Shown here one piece after another: positions 34,908-45,418 of a stretch of DNA of 64,000 bases. The stretch is taken from positions 4,712,001 to 4,776,000 of the forward strand of contig NC_089422.1 in assembly GCF_013426205.1 (NCBI RefSeq). Reading direction: 5' to 3'. Every line of letters begins with the position of its first letter. Position 1 is the stretch's first letter. The notes beneath the pieces are model-generated. The model made no database searches. It was not told where the DNA came from and saw nothing but the letters and a program-made list of their open reading frames with translations. The position numbers and the translations under genes were made by a program. Source of the DNA: Metarhizium brunneum (lineage: Eukaryota; Ascomycota; Sordariomycetes; Hypocreales; Clavicipitaceae).

Positions 34908-34925
34908 TAGTAGTAGTAGTAGTAG
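34908..34925. repeat. (TAG)6 microsatellite
   Basis: Six TAG units follow an ACTACTAG core, giving an ACTAGTAGT motif as seen near 2450, 35780 and 56375. Confidence 0.92.
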
Positions 34926-37443
34926 ACACCGAGGACGGAGCACATTGACTTGAGCAATCAATTGAGGAGCGGCGCCAGTTGTCTCGGCATCCACCCGTTA
35001 ATTGATTGATCTGGAGCCAATCTAACAGTTTGATAAGTTGGGCACGGCGTGCAGGCTGGAAATTTTGAATGCATACCGAGAGGCCTTGTCCACCACAAAG
35101 AAACGTACATGACCAGACATGAGCCCCTGAGGCAACACAAAGGGCTGTTTATTATTGGTGTTTTTATTATCATTATTTTTGGCCGACGTTGCACAGCTTT
35201 CCTCGGCACAAGTCCTGGTTCCACCGAGTCATATACTAGTATTAATCCATCTCGATGCAGCACAACGCCAACACTGCCCTGGGGCGCCTTGAAGCACGTG
35301 AAAGGGTATTGGCTGGTTGCCATAGAGCGCAAATATCCCGCCAACATGTCACTCGGCTTTCTTCCACTACTGTGTTGGGCTGGAACATTAAAGGCACAGG
35401 TGTAGATGGTATACCTTGTAGGGTTGGCGAGACGGCTACTCCGTAGATCTGTCGTTGTCTACCGTCCTGCTGCAAGCCCGGCTCGCCGATGCGACTCAAG
35501 TGATGTCATAAATATAAAGGCCGCCGCTGGGTTTGGGGAGGTTTGCTTGAGCGTCGTGGAGGAGCAGGCGATTGGCAGACTCGGCCTTGGCTCTGCCTAG
35601 ACATGGCTGGTCGTTCCCCAGAACTCCATGTCAGCTCATGTTTGGTTTGGCGACGGTGCATGCATGCATGGGCGGAAAGAAGGAAGCTCGAAAGAAATTT
35701 TAGAGCCTCCCGACGCCTTGGACCGCACCTGAGGCGTCCAAGGTTGTACTCCGTACCACCTGTATAAAATTTAAATTTACTAGTAGTAGTAATACGGAGT
35801 ACTCCCGCAGAAAAAAAAAAGAAAGAGAAAAAAGGAAAAAAAGTCTCAGACCCAGCCAATCAAAGGGCTCTTGTCATGGGTTGGGCCTGTTTCGAAACTA
35901 CTCCGTACGAGTACAAGAGGAACCTACGAAGCTGTCGCACAACTTGGCGCAATTGCTTGGTAACCAACGGAAAATCAACACAAGACCATGGCGTCTTGTC
36001 CAGCCGCATCCCACGTTAAACACGTTTTCTCTCAGCTGCGTCCATCTTTTCACACAAACCACTGACGCTGCCAGCTTTGGAACACAGGCGACTTTATTGT
36101 ACTCGGCTATCTCGTGCGGGGGGGAAGAGGCTCGGCGAGGCTCGGAGGAGATGCATGCGTGTCTTGCGTAGCATCTGGCCAAGGAACCGAGAGCCAAGAG
36201 CACTGGCGACGGAGGAATGGAGCTTATGCAACCACTTGTGCTTACTCCGTCCAGCTGGCTATCGATAGTGGTTCCACGATAACGTGCATCACGCGAGCAG
36301 ACGCCGCAAATGCTAACGACGCGATACCACCATCAGATGACGGAGCCACGCCTGCGCCGGAGCGCAAAAACAGCCGCCCAGGACGAGGAGAGTAATGGCA
36401 GAGGCGTGGTGGTGTGCCGTGGTTGGGTCACCAAGTTGGTTGCCAGCAACAACAACACCACGCGCTAGTGCGATGCGTGATGCGGAATGTCATACACTGG
36501 TACCAGACGCTGTGCAGAGCGTGGGTGAGGGAGCTGCAAATAAACACGAGCCCAGAGCTGTCCAGGTAGGCATGTACATAGGGCTGCGATGAACACGTTT
36601 GCTACCGCACTGGACGCGTTGACAAAGTCCATCTCCGAGACCCCTAGTCACGCTGCAAGGCCCAGCCAGGAGCATAACATCAATTCAATATAAATCAGCA
36701 TCCAAGCATTATGCTCGCTGAACAACAATAGTACCTAGGCACTTGATGCAGGGGGGCTTTTGCCTTTGAGGAACCGCTCTCCACCCAGCATAAAGACGCT
36801 GACTTCCCGGTGTTGTTGTATTGCTTGATGATGGTACATGGAGTCATGGTCATGAACACGACGCGGACATATTGGTGCAATGGAGTCCAGAGTCCAGTTC
36901 CTTCCTCCATGTCTGCGCTCAACGCCGCTTAGTGGGGTTACCCCGGCAAGAGGCGCGCTGAACACTGCACAACCCATCAATCAAGGCGGGGGACCACACC
37001 AGATGTCAAGGTCCACCGTGCACGCAGTCTGGCTGACCTGAGGCCAAACGGCCCTTGCCAAGGCGCAAATATTTTTCCATATTGATTTTTCGGCAAAGTG
37101 ACCCAGGCATGTGCTGCCGGCAAGCCGCGCCCGCTGCCATCGACTCTAAGATTCCCACCGCCCGATGGATGGTCGCGTCACAACGTTTGAACCTTCCAAC
37201 CGTCCAAGTGCTCCCTCAACTCCTCGCGAGCTGAAGCGTCCTTCGCTCTCCGCCCACCGACTCCTATCGACCTTGAATACCTGCCCAGATATCGTCGTAT
37301 TCTAATAAGCCCAGCGGACTGCCTCGCACCACCCACGCATCGCCCCGGGCTTGGTCTTTTGCCGAAACAGCCGCAACCGGTTTTGGTTTTGCGCCGCGCA
37401 TCTCCCTGCCGCATGACTGCGAGACTGCCATCGCCATTTCAAC

Positions 37444-39659
37444 ATGGCCTTCAACTTCAACTGGTCGCCGCTTACTGCGGACGCTGAATTCTACCGTCGA
37501 GCCCGTGATTTGCTCACAACGGCCCTGAACAAATCCCCCAAGCCGCCCATCATCGTCGACGATATCCTCGTGAGCGAGTTTAACTTGGGCACTGTGCCGC
37601 CCGACCTGGAGATTCTCGAGATTGGCGACCTCGCCGAAGACCGATTTCGCGGCATATTCAAAATGTGCTATTCCGGCGATGCTTTCCTGACTTTGAAGAC
37701 ACGGGTTCAAGTACGTCGAATCACTTTGTTTCGCGCCGTTTGGTTTCTTTTTTTCCCGACTTTTTTTTTATGCCTCCGAGAATGCCCGGCTGCCTTCCGT
37801 TCCCCCACGCAAGACCATGCATCATCGTCACAAAACAATGACAAAAGCGACGACATCTATTGATCGCTGTTGCTGCAATACAAGAGCCGTTTTGTTTACC
37901 AGTGTAAAACGGTTTTGTACCCCTGATTCACGCCGTTTCGTGTGAGCCCCAAGCTCCAAAAAGTCTTTTGGCCGCGCCGGACAAAGCTGTCACAGCATCT
38001 GCGCCCCGGTTTCTGCATCCAGCTTCGCAGCATATTCTTGTCTCTCACAACAAACATCGCGCTTGGACGTCGCCGCAACGTCCTCGAGACGTGTGCGCGA
38101 CTATCCCCCCAATTGAAATTAACCCTTACAAACATTTATGCGCAACACGCTCTGGTCGGGGGCGTCGCGTAATGCAAGGAAATGACCACGAATGACCAGG
38201 TGCCCCGTATCAGGGGTCCATCCCAGTCGATAGATTGCTCTGCTAACGAACGAGCTTCTAATTATAGGCGAATCCATTAAACACCTACCTCTTTTCCAAA
38301 CCGTCCTTCACCTCGCCTCAGCCTCTGGCAGCCGCTTCGGGTCTTACTATTCCCCTCTCAATTACCTTGTCGGACATCCAACTCTCCGCTTTCATCATTC
38401 TGGTCTTCTCCAAGCAAAAGGGCCTGACCTTGGTGTTCCGAAATGACCCGCTCGAGTCTCTCAAGGTCTCGTCGACCTTTGATTCCATACAATTCGTTCG
38501 CGATTACTTGCAACGCACAATCGAGCAGCAGCTCCGCAACCTAATGATGGACGAGCTTCCCGCCATCATCCACAGACTCTCTCTGCAGCTGTGGTGCCCT
38601 GACCAGGCCAACAAGGGCACCGAGACACCAACGGAAGACGCTGATGTAAAGGGCGCCGACCCGTTTGCAAGTCCGCCCCTGGACCCCGTCGATGCGAATG
38701 GGAATCTTTTGGATTACAATACCGTTTCGGAGCTCACTTTGAACGGCGGTGGTGAGGTGCCATACTTGTTCTCGCAAAAGAACTTGCTTCGTCTAGCCGC
38801 ATTGACGGATTCACATCGAACGCTGTCCCTCTTTACCCCAGGCATCAATGAGGTCGTTTTCCGCGCCTGGTCTGGTTTTGGTGACCGTTCCGAAGCTGCC
38901 AGCCCTCCTTTTGCCACTCCGAGTCTCGCCAGGACTTCATCATTCCCCACTGGAGGCAGCACCACCTATACATTCTCCGATTCAGGAAGCACAGCTCATG
39001 GATACTTGCCATCGAGACCATCCTTCGTGGGCTTGAATTCTGCCGCCAACGGCGTCGCCCACGGTGCCAACCACCGGTCAAGACCTGGTCGAAAGAAGAA
39101 GACCAGAGTCGTCAACCTTCGACGAGCCAAGTCGGAAGCCGGCTCCTCTGATGTCACTTCATCAGAGGACGTTTCCGAAACCGCCTCAGTCAACGTCCCA
39201 TCATCAGAACCTGTCATGTCGACCTCCATCCCCGAGGAGCCCGCATCCGATGGAGCAAGGGTCGAAGGAGTGCCTACTGGCAAGGTTCGCTTCAGGCCTG
39301 CTCACAGTGAGCACGTCCTACCCATCCGCCAGGCCCTCATGTCCGACATATACAAGAAGAAACTCGAACAAATGGCCTCGACCCAGGAAGAGGTAAAAAC
39401 CCCCGAGTCTCTCATCAATACTTATGGCATGATTACCGAAAAAGCCCCTTTCGACAAGAATGGCAACCCTATCCGCGACCAACAATCTCAAGCAAGCAAC
39501 TCGTCCGACACGTCATCTGTCATCCTCGAACAGGCATGGATTATGAAGATGGCCGGCGAAATCGCCCGCCGTGTATACGACGAGAAGAACCGCCATCAAG
39601 GCATTTGGGAAGAAGGGGAGAGTGCTCCCCCTCCTGCCTATGAGGCTGCAACTCACTAA
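37444..39659 (+). CDS. MDM34: ERMES complex subunit Mdm34 (mitochondrial distribution and morphology)
   Basis: Exons 37444-37710 and 38268-39659 give 552 aa. Mdm34 is the mitochondrial outer-membrane partner of the ER-mitochondria encounter structure, which moves phospholipids between the two membranes. The N-terminal [10 protein letters not shown], the stretch [35 protein letters not shown], and the resumed [34 protein letters not shown] belong to the SMP lipid-binding domain (about residues 1-200). The second half is Ser/Pro-rich with a basic [19 protein letters not shown] segment, and the C-terminus ends [10 protein letters not shown]. The intron is 557 nt, far longer than any other in this window. 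Reading into it without splicing would add 50 residues before a stop. Confidence 0.96.
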
Positions 39660-40922
39660 GCCAACCCAAACCAGATAATGCGGCATGCATGAAGTATACT
39701 TGTACATGGTTGCGTTTTTCGCTGAGACTAGCGTCTCTTACTCTCATTTACAATCTCCCAGCACTTTCCAATGTACAGGTGTTTGGGGAGCACTTTCCCT
39801 TGCGCCTTTATTCTTTCGGAAAACACAACACCATCGAAATTTACATATACCATGAGCGTTTCTGAGCGTTGTAATATTATTGGTTCCATGATTTAAGCCG
39901 TCATTTTTTATACTATTTCCCCCCTTTTTTTTGGATTCTTATACCCGTGGAGGAATCAGATGAAAGGAGAGGGTTGGGAATATTCGTTGAATCTCCCCCA
40001 TCTTCTCTGGATCGAAATGACACGCTGTCCCAGGTGGACAGGCGGGTTAAAGGGTTGTGTTTCGATCGAATTTTTTTGGGCTGGGGCGGGTAATAAAATG
40101 GGATGGGATTCGTTGTGAGCGGAAATGGAGATATAAAGGGATGATATTTGGAGTTGGTGTAGGATTTACAATGGCAGAGAGGGGGACGCTCGGGTCGTGG
40201 TGATGTGATACCAAGACAAAGACTCCAATCTTGATACTATCAACTATTAATATGGGCCATCTGGCGTGCATTCTTGTGAATGTCTACCAAAGTTGTTAAT
40301 GGGCCTAACTGTGGCCATTTGCGATCTAATCGCCAGTGTATTCCATCTACATGTGCCTGCGTCGTCTCGATTACTAGAGGTTGCAGAGATCATTTCTGAA
40401 CTCCCTGTATCGTCTATACATTCTGCATATTAAGCAATGCGGACAGAGCAAGGACGATAACTCCCACGTCGTGGTGTTGTTATTCTTGCTGCGCGGACCT
40501 TATTCTGTCCATCCTTACATATTGAATGGGCTCCCGGGATAGTTCTTACATCCTTTATCCGGTGCGCCTAGTTCTCTCCCACAGCATTCGTGAATATACG
40601 ACTGAGATTTGGCGCTGTGTGGATACCGTCGACCCTGGATGTATCTCTTGGTGGGCTTGGAAAAACATCTCCATCGAACGATGAGATAGCATCTACCCAC
40701 AGGATGTGACTCGTTATCAAGACAATGGAATCGTGTGATGTAGGTCTCGGATCAACGCGTTTCCGAGCGAGATTCACTTTTTTGGAAGGCTCAGACATCT
40801 TTGGGTGTTTTTGAGCCCGAAATATCTGTTCCGTGTTCCCTCGGCAGGCATCGACGGCATGTCTTGCTGGGTTTCGCGCACTGAAGTTCATCGGCGTTTA
40901 GCCAGCGTCTGTCCCTTGCCCT
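39660..40922. other. Convergent 3' spacer between mdm34 and yaf9
   Basis: I recognised no gene. The sequence presumably contains the mdm34 3' UTR and that of yaf9. Length (1.26 kb) is large for a convergent spacer. Confidence 0.65.
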
Positions 40923-41826
40923 CTAGGCAGGTTTCGCCGCCGCCGCCGCCGCCGCCTGATTCTCAGCCTTGAGCTTAGCCAGCAGTTCTTCCTTGGCCTT
41001 GAGCTCCGACAGGATTTGCGCGGCCATTTCCTCCGTCTTGGTCTGCGCCTCCTTAAGCTTTCGTACCTCGGCGGCTTCAGTCTCGCGACTAAACGGTTGT
41101 CCAGGCCGGTTGTGGTTCGGGATCATGGCTGTATGCTCCCACACCTCGCCGCTGTCGGGGGCCGGTAGCGGCGGTGGTGCACGGTTTTTGCCCTTTCCCT
41201 TTCCCTTGCCAGATGCTCCAGATGGCTTCCAGCCTTTGGGCACGGCCCCAGATGTCAGGATTTGGTAGAATGCTTCGTATGGTTCGTTGAAAAGCTGCTC
41301 CTCGTAGCTCCAGGACCGAACCTCTCCATTCTTGGTCACCATTGACTGCTTCTCCTCTTCGGTCCGGCCGAATGGATGGAGACGGAGATAGTGGTACATG
41401 GTCTGGGGTTTCTCGCCTGAGTCGTTGACGTAGTACAGCTTGATGGTGATGTCGAATTCACCCCATCCTGTCTCGTTGACTACAAAGGGCTTCCCCTGCT
41501 CACCCTCGATCACTGGGTTGGGTTGGTTAGCGTCTACTTCCATGGAGGGCTAGGTCTTCTTTGGCAACCACAGGTGGGCAAACCGTACTCCGCACGTAGT
41601 TGGGAATAGATTCGTGCAGCTTGAACTGAACTCGGCGTAGCCAGTACGTGATATCTGTGTCTTCCAGGCCTTTCACAAACACCTGCCATGAATGCGTATG
41701 GTTGTCTGGCGTGCCGGGCGGCTTGGGGTTTGTCTCGGAGAAGGGAATGGCAGTGGTGCCGACGATAAAAGGCCGTCTCACCTGCGTCAACTTGACGCGT
41801 TTACCGAGCTGATTCGAAGGGGCCAT
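40923..41826 (-). CDS. YAF9: YEATS-domain protein Yaf9 (SWR1/NuA4 subunit)
   Basis: Exons 41826-41589 and 41512-40923 (minus) give 275 aa. The YEATS domain spans about residues 10-140: RPFIVGTTAIPF, HTHSWQVFVKGLEDTDITYWLRRVQFKLHESIPNYVR, NETGWGEFDITIKLYYV and YHYLRLHPFG. It reads acetylated histone H3 and is shared by the SWR1 remodeller and NuA4 acetyltransferase. A basic Gly-Lys run follows, then a C-terminal coiled coil (EVRKLKEAQTKTEEMAAQIL) and seven alanines encoded by GCC repeats. The splice joins YVR to MIEGEQGKPF, restoring the conserved YEATS strand order. The splice donor overlaps a GGAGTACGG variant of the dispersed motif. Confidence 0.95.
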
Positions 41827-42544
41827 GGTGGCGGGCGGCGGAGAAAATTGGCAAGCACAGAGCAATCGACGGTTCAATTGATGATGGATGTGCTTCGGCC
41901 GTCAGACTTGATGCGCCTTATGGTGGTGGTGCGGAATGTTTAAGTTGCGACGGGCAGATAAAAAAAAATTAAGGAATAAACATTGCCTGATGGAGTCTGT
42001 CAGCCTTGTGAGCTAATATTAGTCTATGGCATCCAGCCAATCCCGTCGCCACAGTGGCACAGGACGCCCATGGCTGGGAATAATACTCCAGCTTAACACA
42101 ATACGCAGTAATCGTCCGCTGTCAAATCAAACTGATGTTCAAATCCTTCATTTCACTGATAAGGTATTAAGAAAAATTTCAGGCCATTGATTTTGTGAAT
42201 TACGCATCAACCTGCTGCGCGTTAAACTTGCATGGCATGTGTGTCACTCTGCGAACTGGACCCCAAACTGGACCCCAGGGCAAAGCTCCCAGTCATCCCT
42301 GCACAAGCTGGGGCGTCAACGTATGATCTCATGACTTTTTATACCAAGCGCCATCCTCGAATCCTGAAGCTTTTCATCCAAACCATAGCTTCACCCGGCT
42401 CAATCGTTTCCTTTCTTCTCCCAATTCACTCAACAAGGTGTGATCCAGCTGCCAGCAAGCTCGACATCCCCCCAAAGTGAACACAAGAATCCATCCAAGC
42501 TCCCCGAACACAGCTCCGACAGCCGAAGCGTCCCTCATCAAACC
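41827..42544. other. Divergent promoter region, yaf9 and coq11
   Basis: No gene seen. One short spacer probably serves both start sites. Confidence 0.65.
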
Positions 42545-43479
42545 ATGGCGGCCGCAGCAACGAGGCTCGTCGTCTGCGGCGGAAGCGGCTTCCTAGGTTC
42601 CCGTATCTGCAAGTACGCCGTCGCCCGAGGATGGGAAGTCACATCAATAAGGTAAATCGGCCCCCCTTCCCCCTAAGCTTCCGTTCATTGACATGCCCTT
42701 CCCTTCCTTTCAGTCGATCAGGCGAGCCAAAATGGGACTCGGTCACCTCGTCGCCTCTCCCACCATCCTGGTCACACAAGGTCTCGTGGGAACGCGGCGA
42801 CATCCTCCGCCCCGTGACGTACGCGCCGCTGCTCAAGGGCGCAGACTATGTCGTACACAGCATGGGCATCCTCCTCGAGGCAGACTACAAGGGCATCGTC
42901 TCCGGGAAGGAGTCGCCGCTCACCGGCCTGCAAAAGATGTTCTCCCCAGTCCGTGAGCGTGGCACCAACCCGCTGGATAAAAAGGCCGGCGAGGACATCA
43001 AGCCGCCTAATCCCACCGACCAGTTCTCCTACGAGGTCATGAACCGCGATAGTGCCGTCGCCCTGGCCAAGCATGCCGCGGCGGAAAAGGCCAGCGCCTT
43101 TTGCTTCATTTCCGCCGCTGGAGGTGCGCCCATCATGCCCCCGCGGTACATCTCCACCAAGAGACAGGCCGAAGTTGCCATTGCGACGAATTTCCCCGAG
43201 ATGCGTGGTGTCTTTGTGCGGCCGCCATTCATGTATGACAGCTCGCGCAAGATCACCATGGGTATGGCTGCCATGGCTGGCGCAGGCACACTGTTCACGA
43301 GAATGACGGGAAATTACTTGAAAGATTTCATGGGCGCTGCTGGCACAAAACCGCTCCAGGTTGACACGGTTGCAGAGGCGGTCGTGGAGGCACTCAGTGA
43401 CGAGACAGTCAAGGGACCCGTCGAGGTTCCTCAGATTGAGGAGCTAGCGAATAAGGGATGGCGGAAGACTATGTTGTAA
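42545..43479 (+). CDS. COQ11: Coq11-like NAD(P)-binding protein of coenzyme Q synthesis
   Basis: Exons 42545-42651 and 42714-43479 give 290 aa; the 62-nt intron ends TTTCAG. An atypical short-chain dehydrogenase: the Rossmann motif GGSGFLGSRI lies at residues 12-21, directly after a short Ala-rich lead, and FCFISAAGG and YISTKRQAE resemble the SDR active-site region (Tyr and Lys present). VHSMGILLE is another conserved block. Yeast Coq11 (YLR290C) sits in the mitochondrial CoQ synthome and modulates ubiquinone production. The assignment by motif pattern is good, but a NDUFA9-like or other mitochondrial extended SDR is the alternative. The targeting sequence is weak. Confidence 0.85.
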
Positions 43480-43747
43480 GATTGTGTGCCCAAAAATGCA
43501 CAAGGTGAAGCTCTTTAGACTGTACAATAAAAATCCAACGCCACAATATGCACCGGGTATTAGAAAAACCATTGCTTTAACCCATCTTTATAAACTCCGT
43601 CATGACTTGCGCTTCTCATAACCAATCACTCATAGCCCCCCGAATGCATCGTACCCACAACAGAATCGTGACGTCGTGCCATGATTGTCTGTCTCGCAAC
43701 CATGTCAAACGACATTCTTGCAGTCCTGCCTGCACCCTCCGCCTCAT

Positions 43748-44491
43748 TCAAATCATGGTGCCTCTCTCGAAGCTGTCCCGGATATCGGCAGTGTACTTGT
43801 CGTAGAACCTTGCCAGTTTCTGGTTGAACTGCTTGTTCTTCTCGTTGATGTATGTGACATCTCCGTCGTCGCCATTCTTGGCCATGCGCTCCTTTCTCTT
43901 CTTGAGTCTCTGCTCTTCGGCCCGTCGCAGATCGGCAACCAGGCGGTCCACCGCCGCCTTATCGGGCTTGTTCTGCGTGAGGGTAGCCGTGTCGGCTGTG
44001 GAATATAATGACCCGTCTTTGTCGACGGCAATGAGCTCGCCATCTTCGGTCTCGACAATTTCCAAACCCCCTGAAGCGGCTGCCTTTTCAATTGCTGCCA
44101 TCTTCTGCTTTTCATATTGCTCCATGTCGGGAGTGATGTTCTTGAGCTGACGCTTGTAAATCTTGTTGCTCTCCTGTTGGGGGTCGCTAAAGGCGTTGTT
44201 GTCACGATGCGCAGCCTTTTTCTTCATTCGCTTGTCCCACTTCTCGCTCTCGTCAACCGTCCAGTCCCACGCCCGCTTGCGCTCAAAATCTTTGCCGGAT
44301 TCTTCGATCTCCGCCTTGACAAGCTTGTGCGCTGCGATGTCCTGCTTGCGCTTCAGGGCTGTGAGTTGGCTCTGATCTGTGCCCAGTCTCTGGGATTCCT
44401 TTGTAGCTTCGTCGCGGTTTGTTGCGGAGGACGTTTTTGCTCGCGCCTGGAGGGCCTTGAAGCGGGCCATGCGATCTTCAGCTGGCGCCAT
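43748..44491 (-). CDS. SYF2: Pre-mRNA-splicing factor Syf2
   Basis: A single exon gives 247 aa. Syf2 is a component of the Prp19-associated (NTC) complex and contacts the spliceosome active site. The protein is rich in Lys, Glu and Ala, with long helices; RMARFKALQARAK near the start, KRAWDWTVDESEKWDKRMKKK, KIYKRQLKNITPDMEQYEKQK and the ending FNQKLARFYDKYTADIRDSFERGTMI are characteristic Syf2 blocks. No intron is needed. It converges on coq11 (268 bp apart) and diverges from the unknown mitochondrial gene. Confidence 0.96.
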   Translation of the reverse strand: MAPAEDRMARFKALQARAKTSSATNRDEATKESQRLGTDQSQLTALKRKQDIAAHKLVKAEIEESGKDFERKRAWDWTVDESEKWDKRMKKKAAHRDNNAFSDPQQESNKIYKRQLKNITPDMEQYEKQKMAAIEKAAASGGLEIVETEDGELIAVDKDGSLYSTADTATLTQNKPDKAAVDRLVADLRRAEEQRLKKRKERMAKNGDDGDVTYINEKNKQFNQKLARFYDKYTADIRDSFERGTMI

Positions 44492-45418
44492 CTCGAGACC
44501 TGGTTCGTGTAGACGGTTGTTTGAAGATGTGCGTGTTTGCGTGTGTGTAACGGTGCTCGAGAAGATGTTGTAGGAATTAACGCTTTTTTTTTTTCTGGGT
44601 GCTGTTTGAGTAGAGACTATGCGCAGAGAAGGTGCTCGCTGATGCTGGCTTCAGGGTGAGTGTAGAAAGAGGACACAACAGTGGATAGGATGACAGAATT
44701 GCCCTGACATTTCTGGAGGGGAGCACTGACAAGTACTAATGCCCGCTATACCATTTTAGGCTTCAAGTCCCATTTTTCACGTGCTGAAAGTCTAAACTTG
44801 CAGTATCCGCTGCAAAATGCACTGACGAGTCACGACATTGGAGCCCAGAAATACTAGCCTGTAAATGAAGATGCAATTAAGTTATGCTTTGTCGCAACAT
44901 AAATTATAGTGCTGCTTGGTTGCATTCGACGCGACTTCAGGGTCTCTGGGCGAGCTCTAATTTCAATCTACTTAGTTGAGTTTATATCTAAACCCTCTTA
45001 CATACAATGGGAGTAATCTCATGGCGTGAAGCATAAACACCGGGCCTGTGTAATCGAGCGCCAAAAAGTCAACCAACCAGTTGACCTTTGAGATGCACCG
45101 GATTGACCAGACAAGACCAGACAACATCTGTGAACGGCGCCTCGCTACTAGTGCTCTACGCGAGAGTCTCCAGGGGCGGATCCACTAGATCTTGGGGTTG
45201 GCATCCCCTGAGGATCCCCTGGCGGAACCCCAGGTCTTCAATTGATGTTCGATCCCGTGTGGGGTGGCGTGTCAAAATCATGTCATCCCACGACCTCACT
45301 CCGAGCAACCTCGAGCACAGCGAGATGCCACGTTCGAGCTTCAAGCCGAAGCATCCCATCCCCCCGAACCATATGGCATCCAGCCCATGAGCAACACCAA
45401 CTCCACGCACCAAAAAAG
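44492..45418. other. Divergent spacer upstream of syf2 and the mitochondrial gene
   Basis: No gene seen. The spacer should contain both promoters. A frame continuous with the downstream gene stays open up to 45242 but has no protein-like composition. Confidence 0.6.

Larger units (their letters stand above)
33664..37443. other. 3.8-kb gene-free region upstream of mdm34
   Basis: No gene was recognised on either strand. TACTCCGTA copies are at 33923-33933, about 35434, about 35744, 35793-35801 and about 35900. Simple repeats include (CACCTGG)3 at 34351-34371, (TAG)6 at 34908-34925 and A-rich tracts at 35811-35850. The final few hundred bases should contain the mdm34 promoter. Confidence 0.65.

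Noticed and set aside
45242..45418. An N-terminal extension of the mitochondrial unknown protein
   Set aside because: The extra 59 residues would bury the presequence-like start and resemble translated non-coding sequence.
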